From Ruminococcaceae bacterium UBA1213 (lineage in GTDB: Bacteria; Bacillota; Clostridia; Oscillospirales; Acutalibacteraceae): a stretch of DNA of 5,025 nt. Below are positions 1 to 5,025 of the stretch, piece after piece. The stretch spans positions 1 through 5,025 of the forward strand of contig DBXL01000193.1 in NCBI GenBank assembly GCA_002309275.1, written 5' to 3'. The translations under genes were made by a program, and so were the position numbers. Numbering within the stretch: the first letter of the stretch is position 1; the number at the start of each line of letters is the position of its first letter. A model generated the notes under the pieces. It ran no database searches. It worked only from the letters and a program-made list of their open reading frames with translations, and had not been told where the DNA came from.

Positions 1-73
1 AGTTCTTTCACCTCAAATGCTGATAGACGATATGAAACAAGAAATTGAAAATATGAAATTATTGTACCAATAA
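1..73 (+). CDS. C-terminal end of an unidentified protein (5' truncated by window)
   Basis: An open frame runs in from the left edge (first full codon at base 2) and ends at TAA 71-73. It gives 23 residues that read VLSPQMLIDD followed by MKQEIENMKLLYQ. The tail is charged and probably helical (K, E, D and Q with spaced I, M and L), as expected for the end of a soluble protein. No motif is left that would identify the family. The frame is believed mainly because a strong intrinsic terminator begins at its stop codon, which is typical of a real gene end. It converges on the minus-strand UPF0210 gene and shares that terminator. The function cannot be stated from this window. Confidence 0.55.
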   Translation, partial: VLSPQMLIDDMKQEIENMKLLYQ

Positions 74-109
74 AAAAACGGCGGTTTCCTGATGAAACAG
101 CCGTTTTTT
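73..109. terminator. Bidirectional intrinsic terminator between convergent genes
   Basis: Arm 73-82 (six A then CGGC) pairs with 100-109 (GCCG then six T). One G/A mismatch (83/99) follows, then a second helix pairs 84-88 (GTTTC) with 94-98 (GAAAC) around the five-base loop 89-93. The T run on the plus strand and the complementary T run on the minus strand let it end transcription both ways. It serves the truncated plus-strand gene ending at 73 and the minus-strand UPF0210 gene ending at 114. Confidence 0.9.
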
Positions 110-113
110 ATGA

Positions 114-1472
114 TTAGTTTTTAAGGCTCTGCATGGGAGCGGGAATTCTTCCGCCCCTTGAAATGAATTTTGCAGGGGATTTGGGGTTGATGTCCATGAT
201 AGGACCGTTGCCGAGAAGTCCGCCGAAATTGAGTTCTTCGCCTGCATTCTTGCCGATGGCGGGAATAAGGCGTACAGCGGTAGTCTTGGAGTTCACCATG
301 CCGATAGCGGCTTCATCAGCTATAATGCCGGAAATAATTTCGGCACTTGTATCACCGGGAATGGCTATCATGTCAAGACCTACGGAGCATACAGCGGTCA
401 TGGCTTCAAGCTTTACAATGGAGAGAGCTTTGGAACGTGCAGCGGCAATCATTCCTGCATCTTCCGTGACGGGAATGAATGCACCGGACAATCCGCCTAC
501 ATGAGAGGATGCCATGACGCCGCCCTTTTTAACAGCGTCATTGAGCAGGGCAAGACAGGCTGTCGTACCATGTGCCCCACACTGCTCCAGTCCCATTTCC
601 TCCAGTATGTATGCAACAGAATCGCCTATTGCGGGAGTCGGGGCAAGGGATAAATCTACTATGCCGAAAGGCACGCTCAATCTTTTGGAAGCCTCTTTTG
701 CAACAAGCTGTCCCATACGGGTTATCTTGAAAGCAGTCTTTTTGACTATATCGGCAACTTCGGTAATATTGCAGTCACCTGCTTTGGCAAGGGCGGCTCT
801 TACCACTCCCGGACCTGATACGCCTACATTGATAACGCAGTCAGGCTCACCTACACCGTGAAAAGCACCTGCCATAAAGGGATTATCTTCGGGAGCGTTG
901 CAGAATACAACAAGTTTGGCTGCACCGATACAGTCCCTGTCGGCAGTGAGTTCGGCAGTTCTGCGAATCACTCTTCCCATTTTTGCAACAGCGTCCATAT
1001 TAATGCCTGCTTTGGTACTGCCTATGTTGACGGACGAGCAGACTTTTTCAGTGACAGAGAGTGCTTCGGGTATGCTTTCGATAAGGGCATAGTCCCCCTG
1101 TGCAAAGCCCTTATGAACGAGGGCAGAATAACCGCCTACAAAGTTGACACCTACGGTATTGGCGGCAGCGTCAAGGGCCTTTGCAAATTTAACGGGATTT
1201 CTTGCGGGACAAGCTGCTGCAAGCATGGCAATAGGTGTAACAGCAATTCTTTTGTGGATAATGGGAATGCCGTATTCCTTGCTTATATCCTCGCCTGTTT
1301 TAACGAGGTTTTCGGCATAGCGGCATATTTTGTCATAGACCTTTTTGCAGGCAATATCAATGTTGTCATCAATGCATTCAAGCAGAGATATGCCCATTGT
1401 GATGGTTCTGACATCAAGGTTTTCGTTGTCTATCATATTGATAGTTTCAAGAATATCATGTGAATTTATCAT
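114..1472 (-). CDS. UPF0210 (DUF711) 'PFL family' protein
   Basis: This 452-residue protein belongs to UPF0210/DUF711, a widespread family of unknown activity. Known structures of the family have a fold related to pyruvate formate-lyase-like barrels, which is the source of the name 'PFL family'. Recognisable stretches are VRTITMGISLLEC (21-33), AACPARNP (86-93), CVINVGVSGPGVV (212-224), CGAHGTTACLALLND (298-312), IAIPGDT (369-375) and the terminal RGGRIPAP (439-446). Length is typical of the family. No glycyl-radical loop (RVxGF/Y-like) is seen, so it is probably not a radical enzyme. The start at 1472 is chosen because AAAGGA (minus strand, 1481-1486) sits 8 bases upstream and because family members begin near this MINSHDI-type N-terminus. 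Upstream codons to 1517 read through repeat DNA. It is the second gene of an operon behind the UPF0237 ACT protein, 65 bases away, and ends at the bidirectional terminator. Family assignment is firm; the biochemical role is unknown. Confidence 0.95.
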   Translation of the reverse strand: MINSHDILETINMIDNENLDVRTITMGISLLECIDDNIDIACKKVYDKICRYAENLVKTGEDISKEYGIPIIHKRIAVTPIAMLAAACPARNPVKFAKALDAAANTVGVNFVGGYSALVHKGFAQGDYALIESIPEALSVTEKVCSSVNIGSTKAGINMDAVAKMGRVIRRTAELTADRDCIGAAKLVVFCNAPEDNPFMAGAFHGVGEPDCVINVGVSGPGVVRAALAKAGDCNITEVADIVKKTAFKITRMGQLVAKEASKRLSVPFGIVDLSLAPTPAIGDSVAYILEEMGLEQCGAHGTTACLALLNDAVKKGGVMASSHVGGLSGAFIPVTEDAGMIAAARSKALSIVKLEAMTAVCSVGLDMIAIPGDTSAEIISGIIADEAAIGMVNSKTTAVRLIPAIGKNAGEELNFGGLLGNGPIMDINPKSPAKFISRGGRIPAPMQSLKN

Positions 1473-1480
1473 TTTAAAAA

Positions 1481-1486
1481 TCCTTT
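1481..1486 (-). promoter_or_regulatory. Ribosome binding site fixing the UPF0210 start
   Basis: AAAGGA on the minus strand lies 8 bases before the ATG at 1472-1470. It decides the start: the longer frame beginning at 1517 has no comparable site and would translate through repeat sequence. Confidence 0.8.
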
Positions 1487-1504
1487 CATTCAATCGGCTG
1501 TGCC

Positions 1505-1539
1505 AATTACTGCACATTGCACATTGCTAATTGCTCATT
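1505..1539 (-). repeat. Heptamer tandem repeat in the UPF0237-UPF0210 spacer
   Basis: Read on the minus strand (the operon's sense), four contiguous 7-mers run AATGAGC (1539-1533), AATTAGC (1532-1526), AATGTGC (1525-1519) and AATGTGC (1518-1512). A degraded unit, AGTAATT (1511-1505), follows. The consensus is AATNNGC. The array begins inside the UPF0237 stop codon (1540-1538) and ends before the UPF0210 ribosome binding site, so it is transcribed. It shares the 12-mer AATTAGCAATGT with the repeat at 4022-4047. Confidence 0.7.
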
Positions 1540-1807
1540 AGATTTTGTGCATGGCGTTGAAGATGTCCTCATGCATGACGTGAATTTTAACGCCCATGCT
1601 TTCGCCTTTTTCGGTGAGGGTATCAACGAGTTGCTCAAAGGGAACGGTGCAGCCTGAAATATCAACGAACATTATCATAGCAAACATTCCCTGCAAAACA
1701 GACTGGGTAACTTCGATGATATTTACGCCTACAGCGGCACATTCAGTTGAAACCTTTGCAAGAATTCCTACGGTATCCTTGCCCAAAACAGTTATAACAG
1801 CGTTCAT
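1538..1807 (-). CDS. ACT domain protein, UPF0237 family
   Basis: This 89-residue protein is essentially one ACT domain, the beta-alpha-beta-beta-alpha-beta fold that usually binds amino acids or other small ligands at a dimer interface. Beta strand 1 and the ligand-loop signature are visible as VITVLGKDTVGILAKVS (4-20). They are followed by VNIIEVTQSVLQG (28-40) and the strand FAMIMFVDI (42-50). The C-terminal HEDIFNAMHKI (79-89) is characteristic of UPF0237. There is no DNA-binding or catalytic domain, so a regulatory or sensory partner role is inferred. The start is ATG 1807-1805, with GGAAGGA (minus strand, 1824-1818) upstream. It is the first gene of a two-gene operon. In many Firmicutes and other bacteria UPF0237 precedes UPF0210, supporting a joint function. 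It is cytoplasmic, and the ligand is unknown. Confidence 0.94.
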   Translation of the reverse strand: MNAVITVLGKDTVGILAKVSTECAAVGVNIIEVTQSVLQGMFAMIMFVDISGCTVPFEQLVDTLTEKGESMGVKIHVMHEDIFNAMHKI

Positions 1808-1844
1808 AAAAAAACAATCCTTCCAAAATAATATTATAATAAAT

Positions 1845-1873
1845 ATTCTATACTATATTTAGGATTTAATCAA
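1845..1873 (-). promoter_or_regulatory. Predicted sigma-A-type promoter of the UPF0237-UPF0210 operon
   Basis: On the minus strand, TTGATT (1873-1868) and TAGAAT (1850-1845) are separated by 17 bases. The -35 matches the consensus at four of six positions and the -10 at five of six. Transcription would start near 1838, leaving a leader of about 30 bases that contains the GGAAGGA ribosome binding site. The call rests on motif fit and position only. Confidence 0.6.
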
Positions 1874-1877
1874 GAGA

Positions 1878-1912
1878 ATTTTTCATTTATAATAATTTAT
1901 TAAGTGAAAAAT
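1878..1912. repeat. A/T-rich inverted repeat between divergent promoters
   Basis: Arm 1878-1889 (ATTTTTCATTTA) pairs with 1901-1912 (TAAGTGAAAAAT) over 12 positions, with one T-G wobble and an 11-base loop. It lies just upstream of the minus-strand -35 element and about 20 bases before the plus-strand promoter. This is where a shared operator could sit. It is almost all A/T, so chance occurrence is possible. Confidence 0.4.
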
Positions 1913-1931
1913 AAAGAAATTTGTGTCATAA

Positions 1932-1966
1932 TTGATGTTTAAAAAGGGAAGATGATATGATATAAT
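1932..1966 (+). promoter_or_regulatory. Predicted promoter of the PHP phosphatase gene
   Basis: A perfect extended -10, TG-A-TATAAT (1958-1966), is present. No strong -35 lies 17 bases upstream of it (TTTAAA at 1938-1943 is the best). An overlapping alternative pairs TTGATG (1932-1937) with TATGAT (1956-1961) at 18 bases. Transcription would begin around 1970-1975, giving a leader of about 35 bases to the ATG at 2009. Confidence 0.65.
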
Positions 1967-2008
1967 GGGGAATAAAGGGGAAAATGCGAATGTAAAGGAA
2001 GAGAGAGT

Positions 2009-2833
2009 ATGAAGTATAAATTTATATCGGATAACCACACTCACAGCGGGAATTCATTTGACGGAAATGACAGCGTAATGATGATGTGCGAAAGAGCGGC
2101 AAATCTTGGACTGTATTCCATAACTGTAACAGACCACTGCGAGTGCAATGAGTATTATGGAAACAAGGATAATATAGATTACAAAAAGGCAGTCAAGGAC
2201 TCTATAACAGATACCGCAAAAGCAAGAGCCATGTATATGAACAGATTGGCAGTTTATACAGGAATAGAACTTGGTCAGCCTTATCAGAATATGGAAGCGG
2301 CAAAAGAGGTATTGTCATTTACAGAATATGATTTCGTTATTGGCTCTCTGCATAATCTCAAGGGAGAGCTTGATTTTTATTTTCTTGAATACACGCCTCA
2401 AAAAGCAATCGAACTTCTCGACAGATACTTTGGAGAATTGACGGAGCTTGTTGAAACAGGGTGCTTTGATTCACTTGCACACCTGACATATCCTATGAGA
2501 TATATTTCTGCTAATCCCGAAATTACTGTAAATATAGGCTACTTTCAGAAAGGCATTGATAAAGTTCTGAAAATGCTCGTGCAGAGGGAGAAAGCACTTG
2601 AGGTCAATACATCGGGACTGCGTCAGGTCATAGGAAAAACGATGCCTGGTGAGGATATAATCAAAAGATTTAAGGAACTCGGCGGAAAATATGTGACAAT
2701 AGGTTCTGATGCACACCGTTGGGGAGATGTCGGCTCAGGCATAGAAGACGGTATGAGAGTGCTTTTGAAGTGTGGTTTTACGCATTTTACGGTATATGAA
2801 AAGCGTAAACCCAGACTTTTGCCAATACTGTAA
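2009..2833 (+). CDS. PHP-domain phosphatase, histidinol-phosphatase HisJ family
   Basis: This 274-residue cytoplasmic metal-dependent phosphoesterase is of the PHP class. HisJ members hydrolyse L-histidinol phosphate to histidinol, the penultimate step of histidine synthesis. The PHP metal-binding motifs occur in order: DNHTHS (H10, H12), TDHCE (D42, H43, E45), TGIELG (E87), IGSLH (H115), DSLAHLTYP (H158), ALEVNTSG (E198) and GSDAHR (D234, H236). Length fits HisJ proteins. The start at 2009 is supported by AGGA (1996-1999) nine bases upstream. It stands alone behind its own promoter, with no his genes visible. Isolated hisJ is known, for example in Bacillus subtilis, so this does not rule out histidine synthesis. 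The substrate is inferred from family only, and another small phosphoester is possible. Confidence 0.9.
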   Translation: MKYKFISDNHTHSGNSFDGNDSVMMMCERAANLGLYSITVTDHCECNEYYGNKDNIDYKKAVKDSITDTAKARAMYMNRLAVYTGIELGQPYQNMEAAKEVLSFTEYDFVIGSLHNLKGELDFYFLEYTPQKAIELLDRYFGELTELVETGCFDSLAHLTYPMRYISANPEITVNIGYFQKGIDKVLKMLVQREKALEVNTSGLRQVIGKTMPGEDIIKRFKELGGKYVTIGSDAHRWGDVGSGIEDGMRVLLKCGFTHFTVYEKRKPRLLPIL

Positions 2834-2836
2834 AAC

Positions 2837-2864
2837 AGAGTGGAGCTGAGAATAACTCCGCTTT
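2837..2864 (+). terminator. Weak terminator-like hairpin after the PHP gene
   Basis: Arm 2837-2845 (AGAGTGGAG) pairs with 2856-2864 (CTCCGCTTT) with two G-T wobbles and a 10-base loop, starting four bases after the stop codon. The tract after it (CGTTATGTTT) is only partly T-rich. Termination may therefore be inefficient and allow some read-through into the HAD gene. Confidence 0.5.
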
Positions 2865-2921
2865 CGTTATGTTTGGGAAAATGCACAAAAAACAGTATAA
2901 AAATTCTTGTCTTATGTAGCT

Positions 2922-2949
2922 TTCATATTAAGTGTCTTTATGATATAAT
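2922..2949 (+). promoter_or_regulatory. Predicted promoter of the HAD phosphatase-membrane protein operon
   Basis: An extended -10, TG-A-TATAAT (2941-2949), has a weak -35 candidate TTCATA (2922-2927) 16 bases upstream. The start point would be near 2956, about 25 bases before the ATG at 2981. The core TATGATATAATG is identical to that upstream of the PHP gene. Confidence 0.65.
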
Positions 2950-2980
2950 GAAATGTGTGATTGGAATTTTGGGGGATTGT

Positions 2981-3643
2981 ATGAAGAATTTTAAAGCGGC
3001 AATTTTTGATGCAGACGGAACAATTATAGATTCCATGTATGTGTGGGAGAAAGTAGATAAAGACTTTTTGACAAGCCGTGGCATACCCGTTACACAGGAA
3101 TACAGTGATATTGTAAGGGGTATGTTTTTCAGGACTGCTGCGGAATATACAAAAAGCAGATATTCTCTCAGTGAAAGCGTTGAGGAAATTATGCAGATAT
3201 GGCTTGATATGGCAAGGCATGAGTATGAATTCAATGTCAGGGCAAAGCCGTGTGTAAAAGAGTACCTTGACTATCTCAGGCAGAATAATATAAGAATAGG
3301 TCTTGCAACATCTTCCGATCCTTATCTTCTTGAACCGGTGCTGAAAAACAATGGTCTACATGGTTATTTTGATACCGTGTGCTATACAAGTGAAGTGGGA
3401 AAGAATAAAAGTTTTCCTGACGTGTATATAAAAACAGCCGAAAGACTTGAAGTGGAACCGCAAGAGTGCATTGTGTTCGAGGACATTCCCGAAGGCATAG
3501 CCGGTGCGGAAAAAGCGGGAATGTACACAGTGGCAGTGTATGACAGGGCATCAGAGAAAAATTCCGATTATCTCAGAAAAAAGGCAAAAAAATATATTTT
3601 CGGTTTTGAGGAAATGATGGAGGAAAGCGATGGACAGAAATAA
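2981..3643 (+). CDS. HAD family hydrolase, beta-phosphoglucomutase-like phosphatase
   Basis: This 220-residue protein of the haloacid dehalogenase superfamily (subfamily I, small helical cap) hydrolyses or transfers a phosphate through an aspartyl-phosphate intermediate. All four motifs are present: motif I FDADGTIIDS with nucleophile D10 and acid/base D12; motif II LATSS (T110/S111); motif III lysine in KSFPD (K143); and motif IV VFEDIPEGIAGA with E167 and D168. Residues about 17-85 form the helical cap, which sets substrate choice. The substrate cannot be read from sequence: sugar phosphates, glycerol phosphate or a damaged metabolite are all possible. The start at 2981 puts motif I at the usual distance from the N-terminus and follows a G-rich site (2971-2975). 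An in-frame extension to 2840 would translate the intergenic hairpin and promoter. The gene overlaps the next one by 14 bases. Confidence 0.93.
   Translation: MKNFKAAIFDADGTIIDSMYVWEKVDKDFLTSRGIPVTQEYSDIVRGMFFRTAAEYTKSRYSLSESVEEIMQIWLDMARHEYEFNVRAKPCVKEYLDYLRQNNIRIGLATSSDPYLLEPVLKNNGLHGYFDTVCYTSEVGKNKSFPDVYIKTAERLEVEPQECIVFEDIPEGIAGAEKAGMYTVAVYDRASEKNSDYLRKKAKKYIFGFEEMMEESDGQK
3619..3623 (+). promoter_or_regulatory. Internal ribosome binding site for the overlapping membrane protein
   Basis: GGAGG inside the 3' end of the HAD gene lies six bases before ATG 3630. It fixes the start of the downstream gene and implies translational coupling. Confidence 0.85.
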
Positions 3644-4019
3644 GTTGTTATATTTCATAGTCGGAGGACTTCTCATAACAGTCGGTTATGCTGCAAGGGT
3701 AATGCAGGTGGAAAACTATTACAGAAGCAGTACGATTTTAATTGTAATGGGTTTGTTTTTCATATTTGCTCTGATGTTCAAAAAGGCGAATGAGGGGGTA
3801 CTGATTCTGATAGACCTTCTTGTCTGCGGAGGTCTGCACGCTGTAAGGCTGATAAATATACCGTGGTACAACATGATATATGACAGTGATGTCGGTACAC
3901 TGATACTCGGAGGACCTTTTCAGTATATGGTATTGGTATATGTTCTCTGCGGAACGGCACTGGGACTGTTTTTTGAAATGATAATCAAGCAATACAACAA
4001 AATCGGTTTGGGCAACTGA
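3630..4019 (+). CDS. Small four-helix integral membrane protein, function unknown
   Basis: I do not recognise the family of this 129-residue protein. It is strongly hydrophobic, with four likely membrane segments at about residues 6-23, 34-50, 56-73 and 96-118. A short polar loop, KKANEG (51-56), lies between helices 2 and 3, and a longer loop (about 74-95, with PWYNMIYDSD at 78-87) between helices 3 and 4. The N-terminus (MDRNK) and C-terminus (KQYNK) are positively charged, suggesting both ends face the cytoplasm. There is no signal peptide, catalytic motif or known transporter signature. The start is set by GGAGG at 3619-3623. Its first 14 bases overlap the HAD gene in another frame, so the two are almost certainly one operon. 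A partnership with the phosphatase is possible but unproven. Confidence 0.85.
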   Translation: MDRNKLLYFIVGGLLITVGYAARVMQVENYYRSSTILIVMGLFFIFALMFKKANEGVLILIDLLVCGGLHAVRLINIPWYNMIYDSDVGTLILGGPFQYMVLVYVLCGTALGLFFEMIIKQYNKIGLGN

Positions 4020-4021
4020 AC

Positions 4022-4047
4022 AATTAGGAATTAGGAATTAGCAATGT
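4022..4047 (+). repeat. Heptamer tandem repeat just after the membrane protein stop codon
   Basis: Three contiguous 7-mers are present: AATTAGG (4022-4028), AATTAGG (4029-4035) and AATTAGC (4036-4042). A partial unit, AATGT, follows to 4047. The array starts two bases after the TGA stop (4017-4019), in the sense direction of the gene. Its last 12 bases, AATTAGCAATGT (4036-4047), also occur in the array at 1505-1539, where they are again in the sense direction and next to a stop codon. Confidence 0.7.
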
Positions 4048-4080
4048 AAGTGCAAAGGCTATTTTATGATTTAAAATCAA

Positions 4081-4114
4081 AAAAGGCGGCTGTGTTTTTA
4101 TGCAGTTGCCTTTT
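4081..4114 (+). terminator. Terminator-like hairpin upstream of the CPBP gene
   Basis: Arm 4081-4092 (AAAAGGCGGCTG) pairs with 4103-4114 (CAGTTGCCTTTT) over 12 positions with two G-T wobbles and a 10-base loop. The sequence continues T-rich to 4120. It most simply ends the HAD-membrane protein operon. It lies only 21 bases before the CPBP start codon, so it could also act as a leader attenuator. Confidence 0.7.
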
Positions 4115-4135
4115 GTGTTTCGAGGGGACGTTTTT

Positions 4136-5025
4136 ATGCAGAAAAAATATTTATGGATATATCTCATATGGGTGTATGGAGCGGCATGGCTTATGTGGAG
4201 CATAGCTATAGTTGTAGGAACAAACAGCTATCTGTATCACGTCAACACGGTTGTGGCAATGCTTGCACCGACTTATGCGTTTTTCCTTACGCAGAAAATA
4301 AGCGGAAATAAAATTTCCCTTTCGGCTGATTTTAAATTCGGCTTGAAGAAGAACTGGAGATATTATATCATCGCATGGCTTCTGCCGGGAATGCTGACAT
4401 TTCTGGGGGCAGTCGTTTATTTTGCAGTGTTGCCAAATGAATTGGATATGTCATTTGGGTATGTTTCAAAGGCTCTTAAAGATAATCACATAAACAATGT
4501 CACGGCTGAATATTATATAACACAGGAAATTGTGAGCGGTGTGACGGTTGCACCGTTTATAAACATGATTCTGGGCATGGGAGAGGAAATCGGCTGGAGA
4601 GGCTATCTCTATCCCGAATTGAGCAAAAAATACTCTCCTTTGAAAGCACATTTGTTAATGGGATTTATCTGGGGATTCTGGCACACGCCTATTAATATGA
4701 CAGGCTATAATTATGGCTTGAAATATTTTGGTTATCCTGTTGTGGGAATCATTGCTATGAGTGTATTTTGCTTTTCGGCAGGCGTGATGCTGAGCTGGCT
4801 CACGGAAAAAACAGGCAGTATATTTCCGGCTTCCCTTATGCATGGTTCTATCAATGCAATCAATTCGGCAGGAGTGATGTTTCAGGGAATGTCATATTTA
4901 TACGGTCCTACAATGATATTGGGACCTTCCCCCAATGGATTCATTGGCGGAATACCTATGCTTATTCTTGCATTGGTCATCATTTTAAAGTCTGAAAAAA
5001 ATTTCAAAAAAAGGCTTGACAAATC
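4136..5025 (+). CDS. CPBP family intramembrane metalloprotease (3' end cut by window)
   Basis: At least 296 residues belong to the CPBP (CAAX protease and bacteriocin-processing, Abi) family. These are multi-pass membrane metalloproteases related to Rce1, and bacterial members process peptides or give bacteriocin immunity. The diagnostic motifs are present: EEIGWR (E150, E151, R155) for motif 1; WGFWHTP with H183 for motif 2, where W179 stands at the usual aromatic position; and HGSIN (H236, N240) for motif 3. About eight membrane helices are likely, including 6-28, 35-52, 77-99, 130-149, 172-190, 200-222, 229-250 and 270-285. The start ATG 4136 follows AGGGG (4123-4127) with eight bases between. 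The final visible residues (KSEKNFKKRLDK) form a charged cytoplasmic tail, so only a few residues are probably missing. No bacteriocin precursor or transporter is visible beside it, so the substrate is unknown. Confidence 0.92.
   Translation, partial: MQKKYLWIYLIWVYGAAWLMWSIAIVVGTNSYLYHVNTVVAMLAPTYAFFLTQKISGNKISLSADFKFGLKKNWRYYIIAWLLPGMLTFLGAVVYFAVLPNELDMSFGYVSKALKDNHINNVTAEYYITQEIVSGVTVAPFINMILGMGEEIGWRGYLYPELSKKYSPLKAHLLMGFIWGFWHTPINMTGYNYGLKYFGYPVVGIIAMSVFCFSAGVMLSWLTEKTGSIFPASLMHGSINAINSAGVMFQGMSYLYGPTMILGPSPNGFIGGIPMLILALVIILKSEKNFKKRLDK

Noticed and set aside
114..230. Glycyl-radical motif sought at the C-terminus of the PFL-family protein
   Set aside because: The C-terminal region has GGLLGNGP and RGGRIPAP but no RVxG(F/Y/W)-type loop, so radical enzyme status is not supported.
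133..861. Two further plus-strand open frames (133-504 and 514-861) opposite UPF0210
   Set aside because: They are low-complexity shadow translations (A, S, P, T-rich) caused by codon bias of the real gene.
858..1463. A 201-codon open frame on the plus strand opposite UPF0210
   Set aside because: It is a shadow of a strongly conserved minus-strand gene. Its translation is cysteine-rich and unlike any known family, and it has no convincing ribosome binding site.
1473..1517. 15-codon N-terminal extension of UPF0210
   Set aside because: It runs through the heptamer repeat and the AAAGGA ribosome binding site, while the start at 1472 has good spacing and matches family N-termini.
1505..1539. 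Short direct repeats considered as a CRISPR array
   Set aside because: The units are 7 bp with no spacers and no cas genes nearby.
1596..1862. An 88-codon plus-strand frame opposite the ACT gene
   Set aside because: It is antisense to a clear ACT domain and runs out into A/T-rich promoter DNA.
2840..2980. 47-codon N-terminal extension of the HAD protein
   Set aside because: It would translate the post-PHP hairpin and the promoter. HAD motif I normally lies within the first 15 residues, as it does from the start at 2981.
4466..4995. Minus-strand frames at 4466-4651 and 4655-4843, and a plus-strand frame at 4768-4995
   Set aside because: All lie within the CPBP coding region, whose three catalytic motifs are intact in the main frame. 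The frames lack motifs and start signals.

Overview
The window looks like ordinary chromosomal DNA from a low-to-moderate GC Firmicute of class Clostridia. A Ruminococcus-like member of the Oscillospiraceae is a reasonable guess from gene content and codon style, but it is not proven. Evidence for this comes from the strong AGGA/GGAGG ribosome binding sites, extended -10 promoters, short A/T-rich gaps and the UPF0237-UPF0210 gene pair. I see no insertion sequence, phage gene, tRNA, rRNA or CRISPR array.

Layout. Positions 1-73 hold the last codons of a plus-strand gene. It converges on a minus-strand operon, and one strong bidirectional terminator (73-109) serves both. The operon is transcribed from about 1838 down to 114. 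It encodes a small ACT-domain protein (UPF0237, 1538-1807) and then a 452-residue UPF0210/'PFL family' protein (114-1472). The two genes are separated by a short spacer made largely of 7-bp tandem repeats. A 201-bp A/T-rich divergent intergenic region (1808-2008) holds back-to-back promoters and an A/T-rich dyad between them.

The plus-strand half carries a PHP-type phosphatase of the histidinol-phosphatase HisJ family (2009-2833). After it comes an independently promoted HAD phosphatase of the beta-phosphoglucomutase type (2981-3643), which overlaps an unrecognised four-helix membrane protein (3630-4019). A second copy of the heptamer-type repeat and a terminator-like hairpin follow. Last is a CPBP (Abi/CAAX protease-like) intramembrane metalloprotease (4136 to the window edge), which is nearly complete.

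How the genes relate. The ACT protein and UPF0210 protein are known to co-occur, so they plausibly act together as a ligand-sensing partner and a PFL-fold protein of unknown activity. The two soluble phosphatases are adjacent but have separate promoters, and no histidine biosynthesis genes are visible. The HAD and small membrane genes are translationally coupled. No clearly new multi-gene system is evident. The best leads are the uncharacterised UPF0237-UPF0210 pair, the post-stop-codon heptamer repeats found at two sites, and the hairpin in the CPBP leader.
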